From Sanguibacter sp. HDW7 (GTDB lineage: Bacteria; Actinomycetota; Actinomycetes; Actinomycetales; Cellulomonadaceae): 64,000 nucleotides of DNA. The DNA lies in assembly GCF_011300875.1 (NCBI RefSeq), contig NZ_CP049862.1, positions 868,001 through 932,000 on the forward strand. The letters are read 5' to 3'. Numbering within the stretch: the stretch's first letter is position 1; each line of letters opens with the position of its first letter. The position numbers and the translations under genes are program-made. Positions 20,190 through 37,111 of the stretch are shown here, piece after piece. Below the pieces are notes generated by a model, which had not been told where the DNA came from, ran no database searches, and saw only the letters and a list, made by a program, of their open reading frames with translations.

Positions 20190-21446
20190 ATGCCGATCAC
20201 CCGCGAGACGCTGTCCCTCGCCGAGGCCCGTCGTGTCGCGCTCGGCGCGCAGGGCCTGCACCGCCCCAGTCCCGCGGAGACGCCCGGGCTGGGGCCCGCC
20301 GCGCTCGCGCGCTCGGTCGTGTCCCGGGGCCTGCTGCAGATCGACTCGATCCAGGTGCTCGCGCGCGCCCACCTCGTCCCGACGTACTCGCGGCACGGTG
20401 CGTACGACGTCGCGGCGCTCGACCGCGCGGCCGGCAGGGGACCGCGTCGGCTCGTCGAGACGTGGGCGCACGAGGCCTCGTTCGTCCCGGTCGGCACGTA
20501 CCCGCTGCTCGCGATGCGGCGACGGCGTGCCGAGGAGTACGCGTGGGGCGGCATCTCGTCGGTCGCGCGGACGCACCCCGAGGTCGTCGCGCGCGTGCGC
20601 GAGCTCGTCAGTGAGCTCGGTCCCGTGACGGCGGCAGGCGTGCAGGACGCGATCGAGCACGAGCACCCGCGCGGCGCGCGCACGGAGTGGGGCTGGAACT
20701 GGTCGGTCGCCAAGCGCTGCCTCGAGCTTCTGCTCACGACGGGCGGGGTCGCGGTCGCGGGACGGACCCCGACCTTCGAGCGGCTCTACGACCTCCCGGA
20801 GCGCGTCCTGCCGGCGGACGTCCTCGCGGCCGAGCCTGACGACGCGACGTGCGTGCGCGGGCTGCTCGAGATCGGGGCGCGCGCGCACGGGGTCGGCACG
20901 GCCGCGTGCTTCCGCGACTACTTCCGGCTGCGCGGCCCCCTTGTCGACGCGGCCCTCGCCGAGCTCGTCGAGGACGGCACGCTGCGCCCCGTCACGGTGC
21001 GCGGCTGGGACGCGCCGACGTACCTCCACCGGGACGCGGTGCTGCCCGGGACGGCGCGCGCGACGACGCTCGTGAGCCCGTTCGACCCGCTCGTGTGGTT
21101 CCGGCCCCGGCTCGAGGCGCTCTTCGGGGTCGAGTACCGCATCGAGATCTACACACCCGCGGCCCGCCGGACGTACGGCTACTACGCGCTCCCGCTGCTC
21201 GTGGGGGACAGGTTCGTCGCGCGGCTCGACCTGCGGCACGACCGCCGCGCCCGGGCCGTCGAGGTGCTCGGGGCGTTCGCCGAGCCGGGCCGGCCCCCGG
21301 GGCCCCAGGGCCGCCCGGTCGCGGACCTCCCGGGTGTCGTCCGGGCCGAGCTCGCGCGGCTCGGCGCGTGGCTCGGGGCGGACCGGGTCGTCGTCCCGGA
21401 GGGCGCGCGCGGGGATCTCGTGTCCGCTCTGCGCGTAGTGCCGTGA
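20190..21446 (+). CDS. Winged-helix YcaQ/AlkX-type DNA glycosylase family protein
   Basis: 418 residues from ATG 20190. The family marks are [16 protein letters not shown] at the N-terminus, [25 protein letters not shown], and C-terminal [34 protein letters not shown] (spread over two adjacent strands). E. coli YcaQ unhooks DNA interstrand crosslinks, and its Streptomyces relatives (AlkX, AZL) protect against alkylating natural products. The QxD-type catalytic motif region (LLQIDSIQ, residues about 50-57) is intact. It is a single gene between two well-terminated units. A tandem winged-helix fold is expected, as in the HTH_42 family. Confidence 0.88.
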   Translation: MPITRETLSLAEARRVALGAQGLHRPSPAETPGLGPAALARSVVSRGLLQIDSIQVLARAHLVPTYSRHGAYDVAALDRAAGRGPRRLVETWAHEASFVPVGTYPLLAMRRRRAEEYAWGGISSVARTHPEVVARVRELVSELGPVTAAGVQDAIEHEHPRGARTEWGWNWSVAKRCLELLLTTGGVAVAGRTPTFERLYDLPERVLPADVLAAEPDDATCVRGLLEIGARAHGVGTAACFRDYFRLRGPLVDAALAELVEDGTLRPVTVRGWDAPTYLHRDAVLPGTARATTLVSPFDPLVWFRPRLEALFGVEYRIEIYTPAARRTYGYYALPLLVGDRFVARLDLRHDRRARAVEVLGAFAEPGRPPGPQGRPVADLPGVVRAELARLGAWLGADRVVVPEGARGDLVSALRVVP

Positions 21447-21546
21447 CCCTGGTGTGACCTGGCAGGCCCGTCCGCGCATAGGATGGGCGCGTATGCCGTC
21501 GTCGTCCAGGTCGACGGACTCAACCTCAACGATTCGGGAGTGGCGC

Positions 21547-24309
<2,763 letters not shown>

Positions 24310-24337
24310 TCGTTGGCCGGGGTGACCCGGCACGGTG

Positions 24338-24380
24338 AAGGGGCGGGGTGCCCGGTCGATGACCGGGCACCCCGCCCCTT
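24338..24380 (+). terminator. Strong terminator of secA
   Basis: A perfect 20-bp stem (24338-24357 with 24361-24380) with a three-base loop GAT, 29 bases after the secA stop. It also insulates the galactan locus from read-through. Confidence 0.9.
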
Positions 24381-24406
24381 GTGGCATGTCAGGAGTCACA
24401 CAGGAC

Positions 24407-24420
24407 TGCGCACGTTCACA
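24407..24420. promoter_or_regulatory. LacI-type operator O1 of the galactan locus
   Basis: TGCGCACGTTCACA is an imperfect 14-bp palindrome around a central CG. Its right half is identical to the complement of the left half of the second site. Confidence 0.55.
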
Positions 24421-24496
24421 GTCAATGCTCAGTGTGTCACAGTCGCGTAACGGAAGCGCGTGAGGACTTGGCTCGACTTCGCTGTCTGCGTCAGAC

Positions 24497-24510
24497 TGTG
24501 AACGTTCCCA
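24497..24510. promoter_or_regulatory. LacI-type operator O2 of the galactan locus
   Basis: TGTGAACGTTCCCA has one mismatch from a perfect palindrome with the central CG typical of LacI-family operators. It lies 50 bases before the GH42 start. The centre-to-centre distance to O1 is 90 bp, suitable for looping. Confidence 0.6.
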
Positions 24511-24559
24511 GCCGGGACGACTGCACGACGGCGCGCAGCGTGGCGCCGACCGAAGGAGC

Positions 24560-26608
24560 ATGATGGCGACCGCCTGGCCCCTGGGCCGCCGCATCGCATA
24601 CGGCGCGGACTACAACCCCGAGCACTGGACGCAGGACGTCCGGGACGAGGACCTCGTGCTCATGCGCGAGGCCGGCGTGACGACCGTGACCGTCGGCATG
24701 TGGGACTGGGCGCTGCTCGAGCCGCGCGAGGGCGAGTACGACTTCGGCTGGCTCGACCGCCTCCTCGACGACCTCCACGGCGCGGGCATCGACGTCGACC
24801 TCGGCACCCCGTCCGCCGCACCGCCCGCCTGGTTCTACGCGACCTACCCCGAGTCGCGAGTCCTCACGCGCGACGGCGTCCCGCTCGGCCCCGGCTCGCG
24901 CGGCGCGGCCGCGCCGACCTCGCCCCAGTACCGCGAGGCCTGCGTCCGCATGGCCTCGCAGCTCGCCGAGCGCTACGCCGACCACCCCGCCGTCGTCCTG
25001 TGGCACGTCCACAACGAGTACGGCGCACCCGTGTGCGAGGACTTCTCGCCGCACGCGCTCGTCGCGTTCCGCGCGTGGCTCGCGGTCCGCTACGGCAACC
25101 TCGACGGCCTCAACGCCGCGTGGGGCACGACGTTCTGGGGCCAGGTCTACGGCACCTGGGACGAGGTCGGGCTCCCCGGCCCGACGGCCTCGATCGGCAA
25201 CCCCTCCCAGCAGCTCGACTTCGCGCGGTTCAGCGACCACGCGCTGCGCGAGTGCTACGTCCTCGAGCGTGACGCGATCCGGGCACGGGCGAGCCAGCCC
25301 GTGACGACGAACTTCATGGCGAACGAGTGCCCCGGCATCGACATGCACGCGTGGGCCCCCGAGACGGACATCGTCTCCAACGACCACTACCTCACCGCCG
25401 CAGACGTCGACGGGCACGTCGGCCTCGCCCTCGCGGCGGACCTCACCCGCTCCGCGGGCGCCGGCCGGCCATGGATCCTCATGGAGCACTCGACGTCGGG
25501 CGTCAACTGGCAGCCGCGCAACGTCGCCAAGCGCGCGGGGGAGATGGCGCGCAACTCGCTCGCCCACGTCGCGCGCGGCGCCGACGCCGTGATGTTCTTC
25601 CAGTGGCGGGCCTCGCGCTTCGGCGCCGAGAAGTTCCACTCGGCGATGGTCCCGCACGCCGGGACGGACTCCCGGGTCTTCCGCGAGGTCGTCGAGCTCG
25701 GCCGTGATCTCGCCCGGATCGGCGAGATGCAGGGCACGAAGGTGCGCAGCGACGTTGCGCTCCTGTGGGACCAGCAGTCCCACTGGGCACAGGGCCTCGA
25801 GTGGCGCCCGAGCATCGACATGGACGCCAAGGAGCGCACGCGCACCTGGTACGAGCGGCTGTGGCGAGACCACCTCACGACCGACCTCGTGCGCCCGACC
25901 GACGACCTCGGCGCCTACCGGCTCGTCGTCGCCCCCGCGTCCTACCTGCTCACGGCGGAGGGTGCAGCCAACCTCACGGCATACGTCGCGGGCGGCGGCA
26001 CGCTCGTCGTCGCTGGCTTCGCCGCAGCGGTCGACGCGGCCGACACGGTCCACGAGGGCGGGTTCCTCGCGCCGCTGCGCACCGCGCTCGGCGTCGGTGT
26101 CGAGGAGTACCTGCCGCTGCGTGAGAGCGCTGCCGCCGAGGTGCTCTGGGCCCCCGAGGGAGCAGAGCCCGCGACGATCCCGCACCGCGTCTGGCAGGAG
26201 GACCTCGTCCTCGGCGGCGCCGAGACCGTCGCGACCTACGCGAGCGGCCCGGGCGCCGGGCGCCCCGCGATCACGCGCCACACCCACGGCGCGGGCACCG
26301 GCTGGTACGTCTCGGCGCACCTCGACGTCGACGGGCTCGCCCCCGTCCTCGCCGCCGCCTACGCGGACGCGGGCCTCGTCCCGCCCGCGCTCCCCGAGGG
26401 CGTCGAGGCCGTCACCCGCGTGGGTGACGGCGTCGAGTACACCGTCCTGCTCAACCACACCGACTCCGACGTCGTCGTCCCCGTGACCGGCGTCGGCACG
26501 GTGCACGAGCTGCTCACCGACCATCCGGTCGAGGCCGCCGTGCACCTGGCAGCAGGCGGAAGAGCCGTCCTGCGCGCCACCGTCCCGACTCCCGACCCGC
26601 TGGGCTGA
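24560..26608 (+). CDS. GH42 beta-galactosidase
   Basis: 682 residues. ATG 24560 (an ATG repeat; 24563 also possible) follows GAAGGA. No signal peptide, so it acts in the cytoplasm. The GH42 TIM barrel (about 10-385) has YGADYNPEHW at the start, the acid/base Glu153 in HVHNEYG, and the nucleophile Glu309 in ILMEHS. A beta-galactosidase trimerisation domain (about 395-600, RSDVALLWDQQS) and a small C-terminal beta domain follow. It cleaves terminal beta-linked galactose, here most likely from imported galacto-oligosaccharides derived from galactan. It heads the ABC-transporter/GH53 cluster and lies behind two LacI-type operators. Confidence 0.95.
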   Translation: MMATAWPLGRRIAYGADYNPEHWTQDVRDEDLVLMREAGVTTVTVGMWDWALLEPREGEYDFGWLDRLLDDLHGAGIDVDLGTPSAAPPAWFYATYPESRVLTRDGVPLGPGSRGAAAPTSPQYREACVRMASQLAERYADHPAVVLWHVHNEYGAPVCEDFSPHALVAFRAWLAVRYGNLDGLNAAWGTTFWGQVYGTWDEVGLPGPTASIGNPSQQLDFARFSDHALRECYVLERDAIRARASQPVTTNFMANECPGIDMHAWAPETDIVSNDHYLTAADVDGHVGLALAADLTRSAGAGRPWILMEHSTSGVNWQPRNVAKRAGEMARNSLAHVARGADAVMFFQWRASRFGAEKFHSAMVPHAGTDSRVFREVVELGRDLARIGEMQGTKVRSDVALLWDQQSHWAQGLEWRPSIDMDAKERTRTWYERLWRDHLTTDLVRPTDDLGAYRLVVAPASYLLTAEGAANLTAYVAGGGTLVVAGFAAAVDAADTVHEGGFLAPLRTALGVGVEEYLPLRESAAAEVLWAPEGAEPATIPHRVWQEDLVLGGAETVATYASGPGAGRPAITRHTHGAGTGWYVSAHLDVDGLAPVLAAAYADAGLVPPALPEGVEAVTRVGDGVEYTVLLNHTDSDVVVPVTGVGTVHELLTDHPVEAAVHLAAGGRAVLRATVPTPDPLG

Positions 26609-26676
26609 GGCCAGCGGGACGATCCCACGGCGTCGTCGCCGACGACGGCGCCGTACCACCACCGGAAGGAAGAACC

Positions 26677-27942
26677 ATGCGTACCTCCCGTACCCTGCTC
26701 GTCCCGGCCGTCCTGGCCGTCGGCGCGCTCCTCGCCGCGTGCTCGGGTGACCCCGCACCCAGCGCCACGACCCCCGCACCGACGACCGCGACGACGAGCA
26801 AGGCGCCGGCACCCGTCGACGCGACGCTCACCGTCTGGGTCGACGAGAACCGCAAGCCGGCCGTCGAGTCCGCCGCGAAGGCGTACACCGACGCGACGGG
26901 CGTCCAGGTCGAGACCGTCGTCAAGAACTTCGAGGACATCCGCGCCGACTTCATCGCGCAGGTCGGCACCGGCGAGGGCCCGGACATCACGATCGGCGCC
27001 CACGACTGGCTCGGCGCGCTCGTCGAGAACGGTGTCGTCGCCCCCGTCGACTTCACCGACAAGAAGGGCGAGTTCATCGACGTCGCCGTCGACGCCGTCA
27101 CGTGGGACGGCCAGACGTACGGCCTGCCCTACGCGATGGAGACCGTCGCGGTCGTCCGCAACACCGAGCTCGTCGACTCCACCCCGGAGACCTTCGACGA
27201 AATGGTGAAGAAGGGCCGCGACGCAGGCGTCACGTACCCGCTCACCATCAACACGAACGGCACGACGGGCGACGGCTACACGTACTACGCCCTCCAGACG
27301 TCGTTCGGCGCCCCCGTCTTCGTCCAGAACGACGACGGCTCGTACTCGAACAAGGTCGGCATGGGCGGCGAGAACGGCGCGAAGTTCGCCGAGTGGCTCG
27401 GCGCGAACGGCATGGGTGGCGACAAGGTCTTCTCGACGGACTTCACGTACGACGTCGCCAACCAGGAGTTCGCGGACGGCAAGGCCGCCTACACGATCGC
27501 CGGCCCCTGGGCCATCGCGACGCTCACGGGCAACGGCGTCAAGGTCGCCGTCGACCCCGTCCCGTCGGCCGGTGGCAAGACCGCCTCCCCGTTCGTCGGC
27601 GTCCAGACGTTCTACGTCTCCTCCGCGTCGAAGAACGCGCTCCTCGCGAACGACTTCCTCGTCAACTACGTCGCGACGGACGAGGGCATCACCGCGCTGC
27701 AGGAGGCCGACCCGCGTCTGCCCGCGCTGCGCGTCGTCGCCGACCGCTACGCGTCCGACCCGGTCGTCGCCGGCTTCCTCAAGCAGGCCGAGGTCGGCGT
27801 GCCGATGCCCGCGATCGCGGAGATGGGCGACGTCTGGGACCTGTGGAACTCGGCCTCGGCCGACATCATCGCCGGCAAGGCGAAGGACCCGGCCGCGCGC
27901 TGGGCCAAGATGGTCACCGACCTCGAGGCCAAGCTCGGCTGA
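26677..27942 (+). CDS. ABC transporter solute-binding lipoprotein (maltose-type, probable galacto-oligosaccharide)
   Basis: 421 residues from ATG 26677 with GGAAGGA. Signal peptide with lipobox LAAC (Cys22), then a Thr/Pro/Ala tether (about 25-46), then a type 1 solute-binding fold of the MalE group (LTVWVDENRKPAVESAAKAY, GPDITIGAHDWLG, GLPYAMETVAVVRN, YTIAGPWAI). The family captures oligosaccharides outside the membrane for an MalFG-type permease. Substrate is inferred from position between a GH42 beta-galactosidase and a GH53 galactanase. A hairpin after its stop probably raises its level relative to the permeases. Confidence 0.93.
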   Translation: MRTSRTLLVPAVLAVGALLAACSGDPAPSATTPAPTTATTSKAPAPVDATLTVWVDENRKPAVESAAKAYTDATGVQVETVVKNFEDIRADFIAQVGTGEGPDITIGAHDWLGALVENGVVAPVDFTDKKGEFIDVAVDAVTWDGQTYGLPYAMETVAVVRNTELVDSTPETFDEMVKKGRDAGVTYPLTINTNGTTGDGYTYYALQTSFGAPVFVQNDDGSYSNKVGMGGENGAKFAEWLGANGMGGDKVFSTDFTYDVANQEFADGKAAYTIAGPWAIATLTGNGVKVAVDPVPSAGGKTASPFVGVQTFYVSSASKNALLANDFLVNYVATDEGITALQEADPRLPALRVVADRYASDPVVAGFLKQAEVGVPMPAIAEMGDVWDLWNSASADIIAGKAKDPAARWAKMVTDLEAKLG

Positions 27943-27948
27943 CCTGAC

Positions 27949-27996
27949 GAGCAGGCGCCCGCCCTCGTGCTCCCGTTCGGGCGCGGGCGCCTGCTC
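27949..27996 (+). terminator. Intercistronic hairpin between binding protein and permease
   Basis: A 14-bp perfect stem (27949-27962 with 27983-27996), 20-base loop and C-rich tail. It lies 7 bases after the binding-protein stop and before the permease RBS. It is probably an attenuator or 3'-end protector rather than a full stop, since the downstream permeases lack another promoter I can see. Confidence 0.6.
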
Positions 27997-28032
27997 CCCC
28001 CCGTCTCTCGACCTGCTCACCAGGAGGACCCC

Positions 28033-33838
<5,806 letters not shown>

Positions 33839-33876
33839 CCGCGGTCGAGGCTCCCGAGCCCTGCCAGTACGGACCC

Positions 33877-33908
33877 GGCCCCGTCACCCCTCCGGGGGTG
33901 GCGGGGCC
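33877..33908. terminator. Bidirectional terminator after galactanase
   Basis: Stem GGCCCCG/CGGGGCC extended by CACCCC/GGGGTG around a 4-base loop, between convergent genes. Confidence 0.8.
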
Positions 33909-33943
33909 GCCTGCGTCGGGACCTGACGGGCGGACGCGGGCGG

Positions 33944-34489
33944 TCAGCCCAGGACGAGAGCCGTGACGCGCCATGCCCCGCGGACGTGCTCGAGGCGCAG
34001 CGCGGCCGCGCGGACGCGGTCGAGGTCCTCGATGACGACGGTGGCCTCGGCAGCCCGGTCGTCGACGCGGTGGACACGCGCCCTGCGGACGCGCGCGGGT
34101 CGCGTCGAGCCGGGGCCTTCCGCGAGCGTCACGCTGCACCGCCGGGCGAGCGCCGCGTGGATCTCGGGCGCGAGCCACCGCGTGAGCTGGGCGAGCGGGC
34201 GCACCCCGCGCAGCGCCTCGACGACCGCCTGGGTGATCGAGCAGGCGAGGGCCGTCGGGTCACCTGGTCGACCGGCCGTACGGCCCGCGACATGGGCGGG
34301 GACGGGGAGCGCAGGTGCAGGTCCGGTGCGCTCGCGCGGTGCGGCGGTCGCGGAGAACGGTTCGGGCCTGATCCGCGGCGCGGTCGTCGGTACGACGGGC
34401 GGAGCTGCGGGCCGTCCGCGCGGGGGAGCGGGCTCCCGCGGGGCGAAGGTCCGGCCGTGGCGGGCGGGGCTGAGCATCGTCGTCGTCAT
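33944..34489 (-). CDS. Rv3235-like conserved actinobacterial protein
   Basis: 181 residues. ATG 34489 overlaps the LysM gene stop by ATGA and has GGAG upstream. The first 75 residues are Pro/Arg-rich and disordered. The C-terminal 100 residues form the conserved domain: ITQAVVEALRGVRPLAQLTRWLAPEIH, of which the core is RPLAQLTRWLAPEI, then a beta-hairpin region (VHRVDDRAAEATVVIEDLDRVRAAALRLEH in part) ending RGAWRVTALVLG. The family is found next to secA in many actinobacteria and has no known function; its Rv3235 name comes from M. tuberculosis. The fold may resemble NTF2 or SnoaL-like domains, which is inference. Confidence 0.78.
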   Translation of the reverse strand: MTTTMLSPARHGRTFAPREPAPPRGRPAAPPVVPTTAPRIRPEPFSATAAPRERTGPAPALPVPAHVAGRTAGRPGDPTALACSITQAVVEALRGVRPLAQLTRWLAPEIHAALARRCSVTLAEGPGSTRPARVRRARVHRVDDRAAEATVVIEDLDRVRAAALRLEHVRGAWRVTALVLG

Positions 34490-35355
34490 CGTGTCTCCGG
34501 GAGGTCGCTGTCGGTCGTGCGGAACGTGCGGCCGTCGGCGTCGACGGTCGGGAGGCGCAGCTCGGTGCCCGGCTGCAGGAGGTCGGGATCGTGGCCGATC
34601 GCCTCGCGGTTGAGCGCGTGGAGCACAGGCCAGGCCGCGACGAGGTCGGCATCGGTCGCGGAGGGCAGTGCCGCGGCGGCGAGGCCCCAGAGCGTGTCGC
34701 CCGGACGCACGACGACGCGTCCGCCCGACGACCCGTGCTCCGCCGACGGCTTGCGCGCCTCTGGCGGCTTGCGCGCAGCCGACGTGCCAGGGGCCTTCGA
34801 GGTGTGCGGACGGCCTGACGCCGCGGGGTCCGCAGGCTGCGAGGTCGACGCGGCGCGTTGGGTGGCGGCGACCGGCCAGGCGAGGACGTCCGTCGCGGAG
34901 GCGCCCACGGCGACCGCGGCGGGCGGCGGTGCCGCGACGTCCGGGCTCAGGGAGACCGCGGAGGCGGGGAGCGGCGCGAGGACGAGGGACGCGCCGGCGG
35001 CACCCACGAGCAGCTGGCGGGCGAGGACAGGGGCGCGGGCGCGCAGAGCCGCCTCGGCGCGACGGGCCGCGCGGCCCGTGCCGTCGGCGAGGCAGACGGC
35101 GGCGGCGACGAGCGACCATGCCGCGGCGCGCAGCGCGACGAGCGCACCGAGGAGGCCGACGGCGGCCCGCACCGCACCGCTCGGGATGTCGTCCGCACCC
35201 AGAGCCGCCACCACGGAGAGCGCGAGCGCCGCAGCGACGACGAGCAGGAGCGCCGCGACGATGACGGCTCGCAGCGCGGCCGGCACGGACCTTCGACGGC
35301 GCTGCGTGTCGATCGGCTTCGATGGGTTTTGATGCTGTTTGATGGGCGTCGGCAT
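34486..35355 (-). CDS. LysM-domain membrane protein
   Basis: 289 residues from ATG 35355; a GTG at 35391 would add 12 residues, but 35355 sits exactly 6 bases after a T....T -10 slot. The protein has a basic N-terminus, two to three transmembrane helices (about 35-55, 62-85, 115-135), a Pro/Ala/Ser linker and a C-terminal LysM domain (about 215-275, VVVRPGDTLWGLAAAALP, LNREAIGHDPDLLQPGTELRLP in part). LysM binds N-acetylglucosamine polymers, so the domain should lie in the wall. It is coupled to the Rv3235-like gene. The topology suggests a wall-anchored membrane scaffold; function unknown. Confidence 0.8.
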   Translation of the reverse strand: MPTPIKQHQNPSKPIDTQRRRRSVPAALRAVIVAALLLVVAAALALSVVAALGADDIPSGAVRAAVGLLGALVALRAAAWSLVAAAVCLADGTGRAARRAEAALRARAPVLARQLLVGAAGASLVLAPLPASAVSLSPDVAAPPPAAVAVGASATDVLAWPVAATQRAASTSQPADPAASGRPHTSKAPGTSAARKPPEARKPSAEHGSSGGRVVVRPGDTLWGLAAAALPSATDADLVAAWPVLHALNREAIGHDPDLLQPGTELRLPTVDADGRTFRTTDSDLPETR

Positions 35356-35367
35356 GACTTGATGGAA
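35318..35367. promoter_or_regulatory. 10-bp-phased GATG direct repeats over the LysM gene start
   Basis: GATG preceded by TTC/TT(T) begins at 35321, 35331, 35341 and 35361 on the plus strand, with one period skipped. The block overlaps the first LysM codons and its -10 slot (TTCCAT, 35362-35367 on the minus strand). The spacing is not a codon multiple, so it is a DNA-level pattern. Confidence 0.5.
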
Positions 35368-35437
35368 CACCGGGTGCTTCGTCCTGTCCACCCGAACGCC
35401 GCGATGTGGACGCCGCGCGCATCTGTGAGGTCGTCGC

Positions 35438-35443
35438 TAGCGT
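35438..35443 (+). promoter_or_regulatory. -10 element for leaderless small-barrel gene
   Basis: TAGCGT ends 6 bases before ATG 35450; no SD is present. Confidence 0.6.
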
Positions 35444-35449
35444 GTCCAC

Positions 35450-35998
35450 ATGCGCTGGACGCACCTCATCGCCGACCTCTCCGCCCGCCTCGATGCCGAC
35501 GACCGTGCGGTGCGCGACGCCGACGTCGCCGAGCTCACGCGCGCCTACGCGGCCGGGTCGACGCTCGTCGACCGGCTGCGCAGCGCGACCGGGCGGGACG
35601 TCACGCTCCACGTCTGCTCGGGTGACCCGGTGACAGGCCGGGTCGAGGACGTCGCGCTCGAGTGGGTGCTGCTCAGCATCGCCGGGCACCAGGTCGTCGT
35701 CCCGCTCCACGCGGTCGACCACGTCCAGGGGCTCGGGCCCGGATCGGCCGGGCCCGTCGAGGGGGTCGCCTCGCGGCTGTCGCTCGGGCACGTCTTGCGG
35801 GGGCTCGCGCGGGACAGGACGATCGTCCACGTGCGGACGCGCCACACGTCGCTCGCGGGACGCGTCGAACGGGTCGGCGCGGACCACGTCGATCTCGTCG
35901 CCGCGCCCGCATGGGGCGAGCGGGGCGGGCCGGACGGGGCGCTCCGCACCGTGGTCCCCGTCGGGGCGATCGTGCTCGTCGCGGACCAGGTGCGCTGA
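35450..35998 (+). CDS. Conserved hypothetical protein with two copies of a small beta-barrel motif
   Basis: 182 residues from ATG 35450. I do not recognise a named family with certainty. After an N-terminal helix (about 1-45) comes a segment (50-94) reading VTLHV...GRVEDVALEWVLL...VVVPLHAV, and a second segment (123-178) reading TIVHV...GRVERVGADHVDLV...RTVVPVGAI. The two copies share spacing: short strand, GRVE-V turn, V-L strand, then VVP and a hydrophobic strand, which resembles Sm/PRC-type small barrels. It is divergent from the LysM gene over a shared promoter region. A nucleic-acid or envelope-binding adaptor is possible but unproven. Confidence 0.7.
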   Translation: MRWTHLIADLSARLDADDRAVRDADVAELTRAYAAGSTLVDRLRSATGRDVTLHVCSGDPVTGRVEDVALEWVLLSIAGHQVVVPLHAVDHVQGLGPGSAGPVEGVASRLSLGHVLRGLARDRTIVHVRTRHTSLAGRVERVGADHVDLVAAPAWGERGGPDGALRTVVPVGAIVLVADQVR

Positions 35999-36078
35999 GC
36001 GTCAGGACGCCCGGAGCCGCTGCGCCCAGGCCGTCCGTGGCGGGGCGGGGCCAGGCGGCGGTGCCGTCCGGCGCAGGC

Positions 36079-36279
36079 TCAGCCCTGGAGCCGGGCCTTC
36101 GTCTCCTCGTACTTGCGGGCGACGAACTTGTCGAGCTCGGCCACCTCGATGCGCCACTGGCCGCGTCCGCCGATCTGGATCGCGGGGAGGTCGCCCGACC
36201 GCACGAGTGCGTACGCCTGGTCGGCGCTGATCGCGAGCTCGGTCGCGACGTCCGCGAGGGTGATGAACCGGGGTGCCAT
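36079..36279 (-). CDS. Small excisionase/MerR-type helix-turn-helix protein
   Basis: 66 residues from ATG 36279 (an in-frame TTG at 36291 is rejected). MAPRFITLADVATELAISADQ and AYALVRSGDLPAIQIGGRG form a winged HTH like those of excisionases and BldC-type regulators; a basic helix ends the protein. No recombinase or phage gene is near, so a chromosomal regulator rather than an excisionase is likely. It is short enough to bind DNA as head-to-tail oligomers, as BldC does. The phased GATG repeats 750 bases away are a candidate target, which is inference. Confidence 0.85.
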   Translation of the reverse strand: MAPRFITLADVATELAISADQAYALVRSGDLPAIQIGGRGQWRIEVAELDKFVARKYEETKARLQG

Positions 36280-36285
36280 GCGGAC

Positions 36286-36291
36286 ATCCAA
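36286..36291 (-). promoter_or_regulatory. -10-like element for leaderless HTH gene
   Basis: TTGGAT on the minus strand ends 6 bases before ATG 36279. Weak match, good geometry. Confidence 0.4.
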
Positions 36292-36400
36292 CCATGGGGA
36301 CCTGGCGTCCCACGGCTGTCCACAGGCGACCGTCCCGGTTGCGTGAGCGGCGGTTCCGGGAAAGATGTCACCGAATGTCCAACCTCGGTGAGGGAGTCCC

Positions 36401-37111
36401 GTGAACCGACCAGCCGCGACCGGCGTACCCGCTCAGGCACCCCGACTGCAACGTCCCGGGTGGAAGGACCCGCGCCTCGTCGTCGGGGTGCTCCTCGTGG
36501 CGGGCTCGGTCGCGCTCGGGTCGTGGACGGTCCGTGCCGCACGGCAGACCGTGCCCGTGCTGGCCGCCGTCACGGACCTGCCCGCGGGGCACGTCCTCAC
36601 CGACGCGGACCTGCGTCCCGTCGAGGTCGCGCTCGGCCCGACGGGCGAGCGGTACCTCGGCAGCGACGACGCGGTCGCCGGTGCCGTCCTCGCCCGCCCG
36701 GTGCGCGCGGGCGAGCTCGTTCCCGGAACGCTGCTCGTCACGCGGGCCGAGGCGGGCCTGCGGACCGTCGCGATCCCGCTCTCGGGGCCTCTTCCCGGGG
36801 ACGTCCGGGTCGGTGGGCTCGTCGATGTCTGGCTCCTGCCGGCGCCCGACCCTGCAGGGAAGGAGGCGACCGCGCCCCACGCCGTCGCGCAGGGGCTCGA
36901 CGTCACGGCCGTCGCGACGGAGTCCGGGGCCTTCGGCAGCGGCCTCGGCCCCGGGACCACGGTCGAGGTGCGCGTCGGTGACGCCGACCTGCCGACGGTC
37001 CTCGGTGCGCTCGCGGCGGAGGGCGACCTCGCGATCGTCGCGGCGGCCGTCGGGCCGCAGCCGGGCCCCGCCACCGCACCCGCGGCAGCCCCTGCGACGG
37101 GCACGCCGTGA
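36401..37111 (+). CDS. SAF-domain (CpaB/RcpC-like) membrane protein
   Basis: 236 residues from GTG 36401 with GGGAG upstream. One transmembrane helix (RLVVGVLLVAGSVALGSWTV, about 25-45) followed by a SAF domain (about 50-112, PVLAAVTDLPAGHVLTDADL) and a C-terminal beta domain with an Ala/Pro-rich tail. CpaB-type proteins belong to tad/Flp pilus secretion systems; here the gene overlaps a CpaE-like gene by GTGA but no pilin, CpaF ATPase or TadBC gene is in the window. The pair may serve another membrane process or a pilus system located elsewhere. Confidence 0.82.
   Translation: MNRPAATGVPAQAPRLQRPGWKDPRLVVGVLLVAGSVALGSWTVRAARQTVPVLAAVTDLPAGHVLTDADLRPVEVALGPTGERYLGSDDAVAGAVLARPVRAGELVPGTLLVTRAEAGLRTVAIPLSGPLPGDVRVGGLVDVWLLPAPDPAGKEATAPHAVAQGLDVTAVATESGAFGSGLGPGTTVEVRVGDADLPTVLGALAAEGDLAIVAAAVGPQPGPATAPAAAPATGTP

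Noticed and set aside
35356-35391. GTG 35391 as LysM gene start
   Set aside because: No SD and no -10 slot at the right distance; ATG 35355 has the slot used by many genes here. Not fully excluded.
36079-36291. Prophage excisionase and attachment site
   Set aside because: No integrase, phage gene, tRNA target or direct repeats nearby; the neighbours are core actinobacterial genes.
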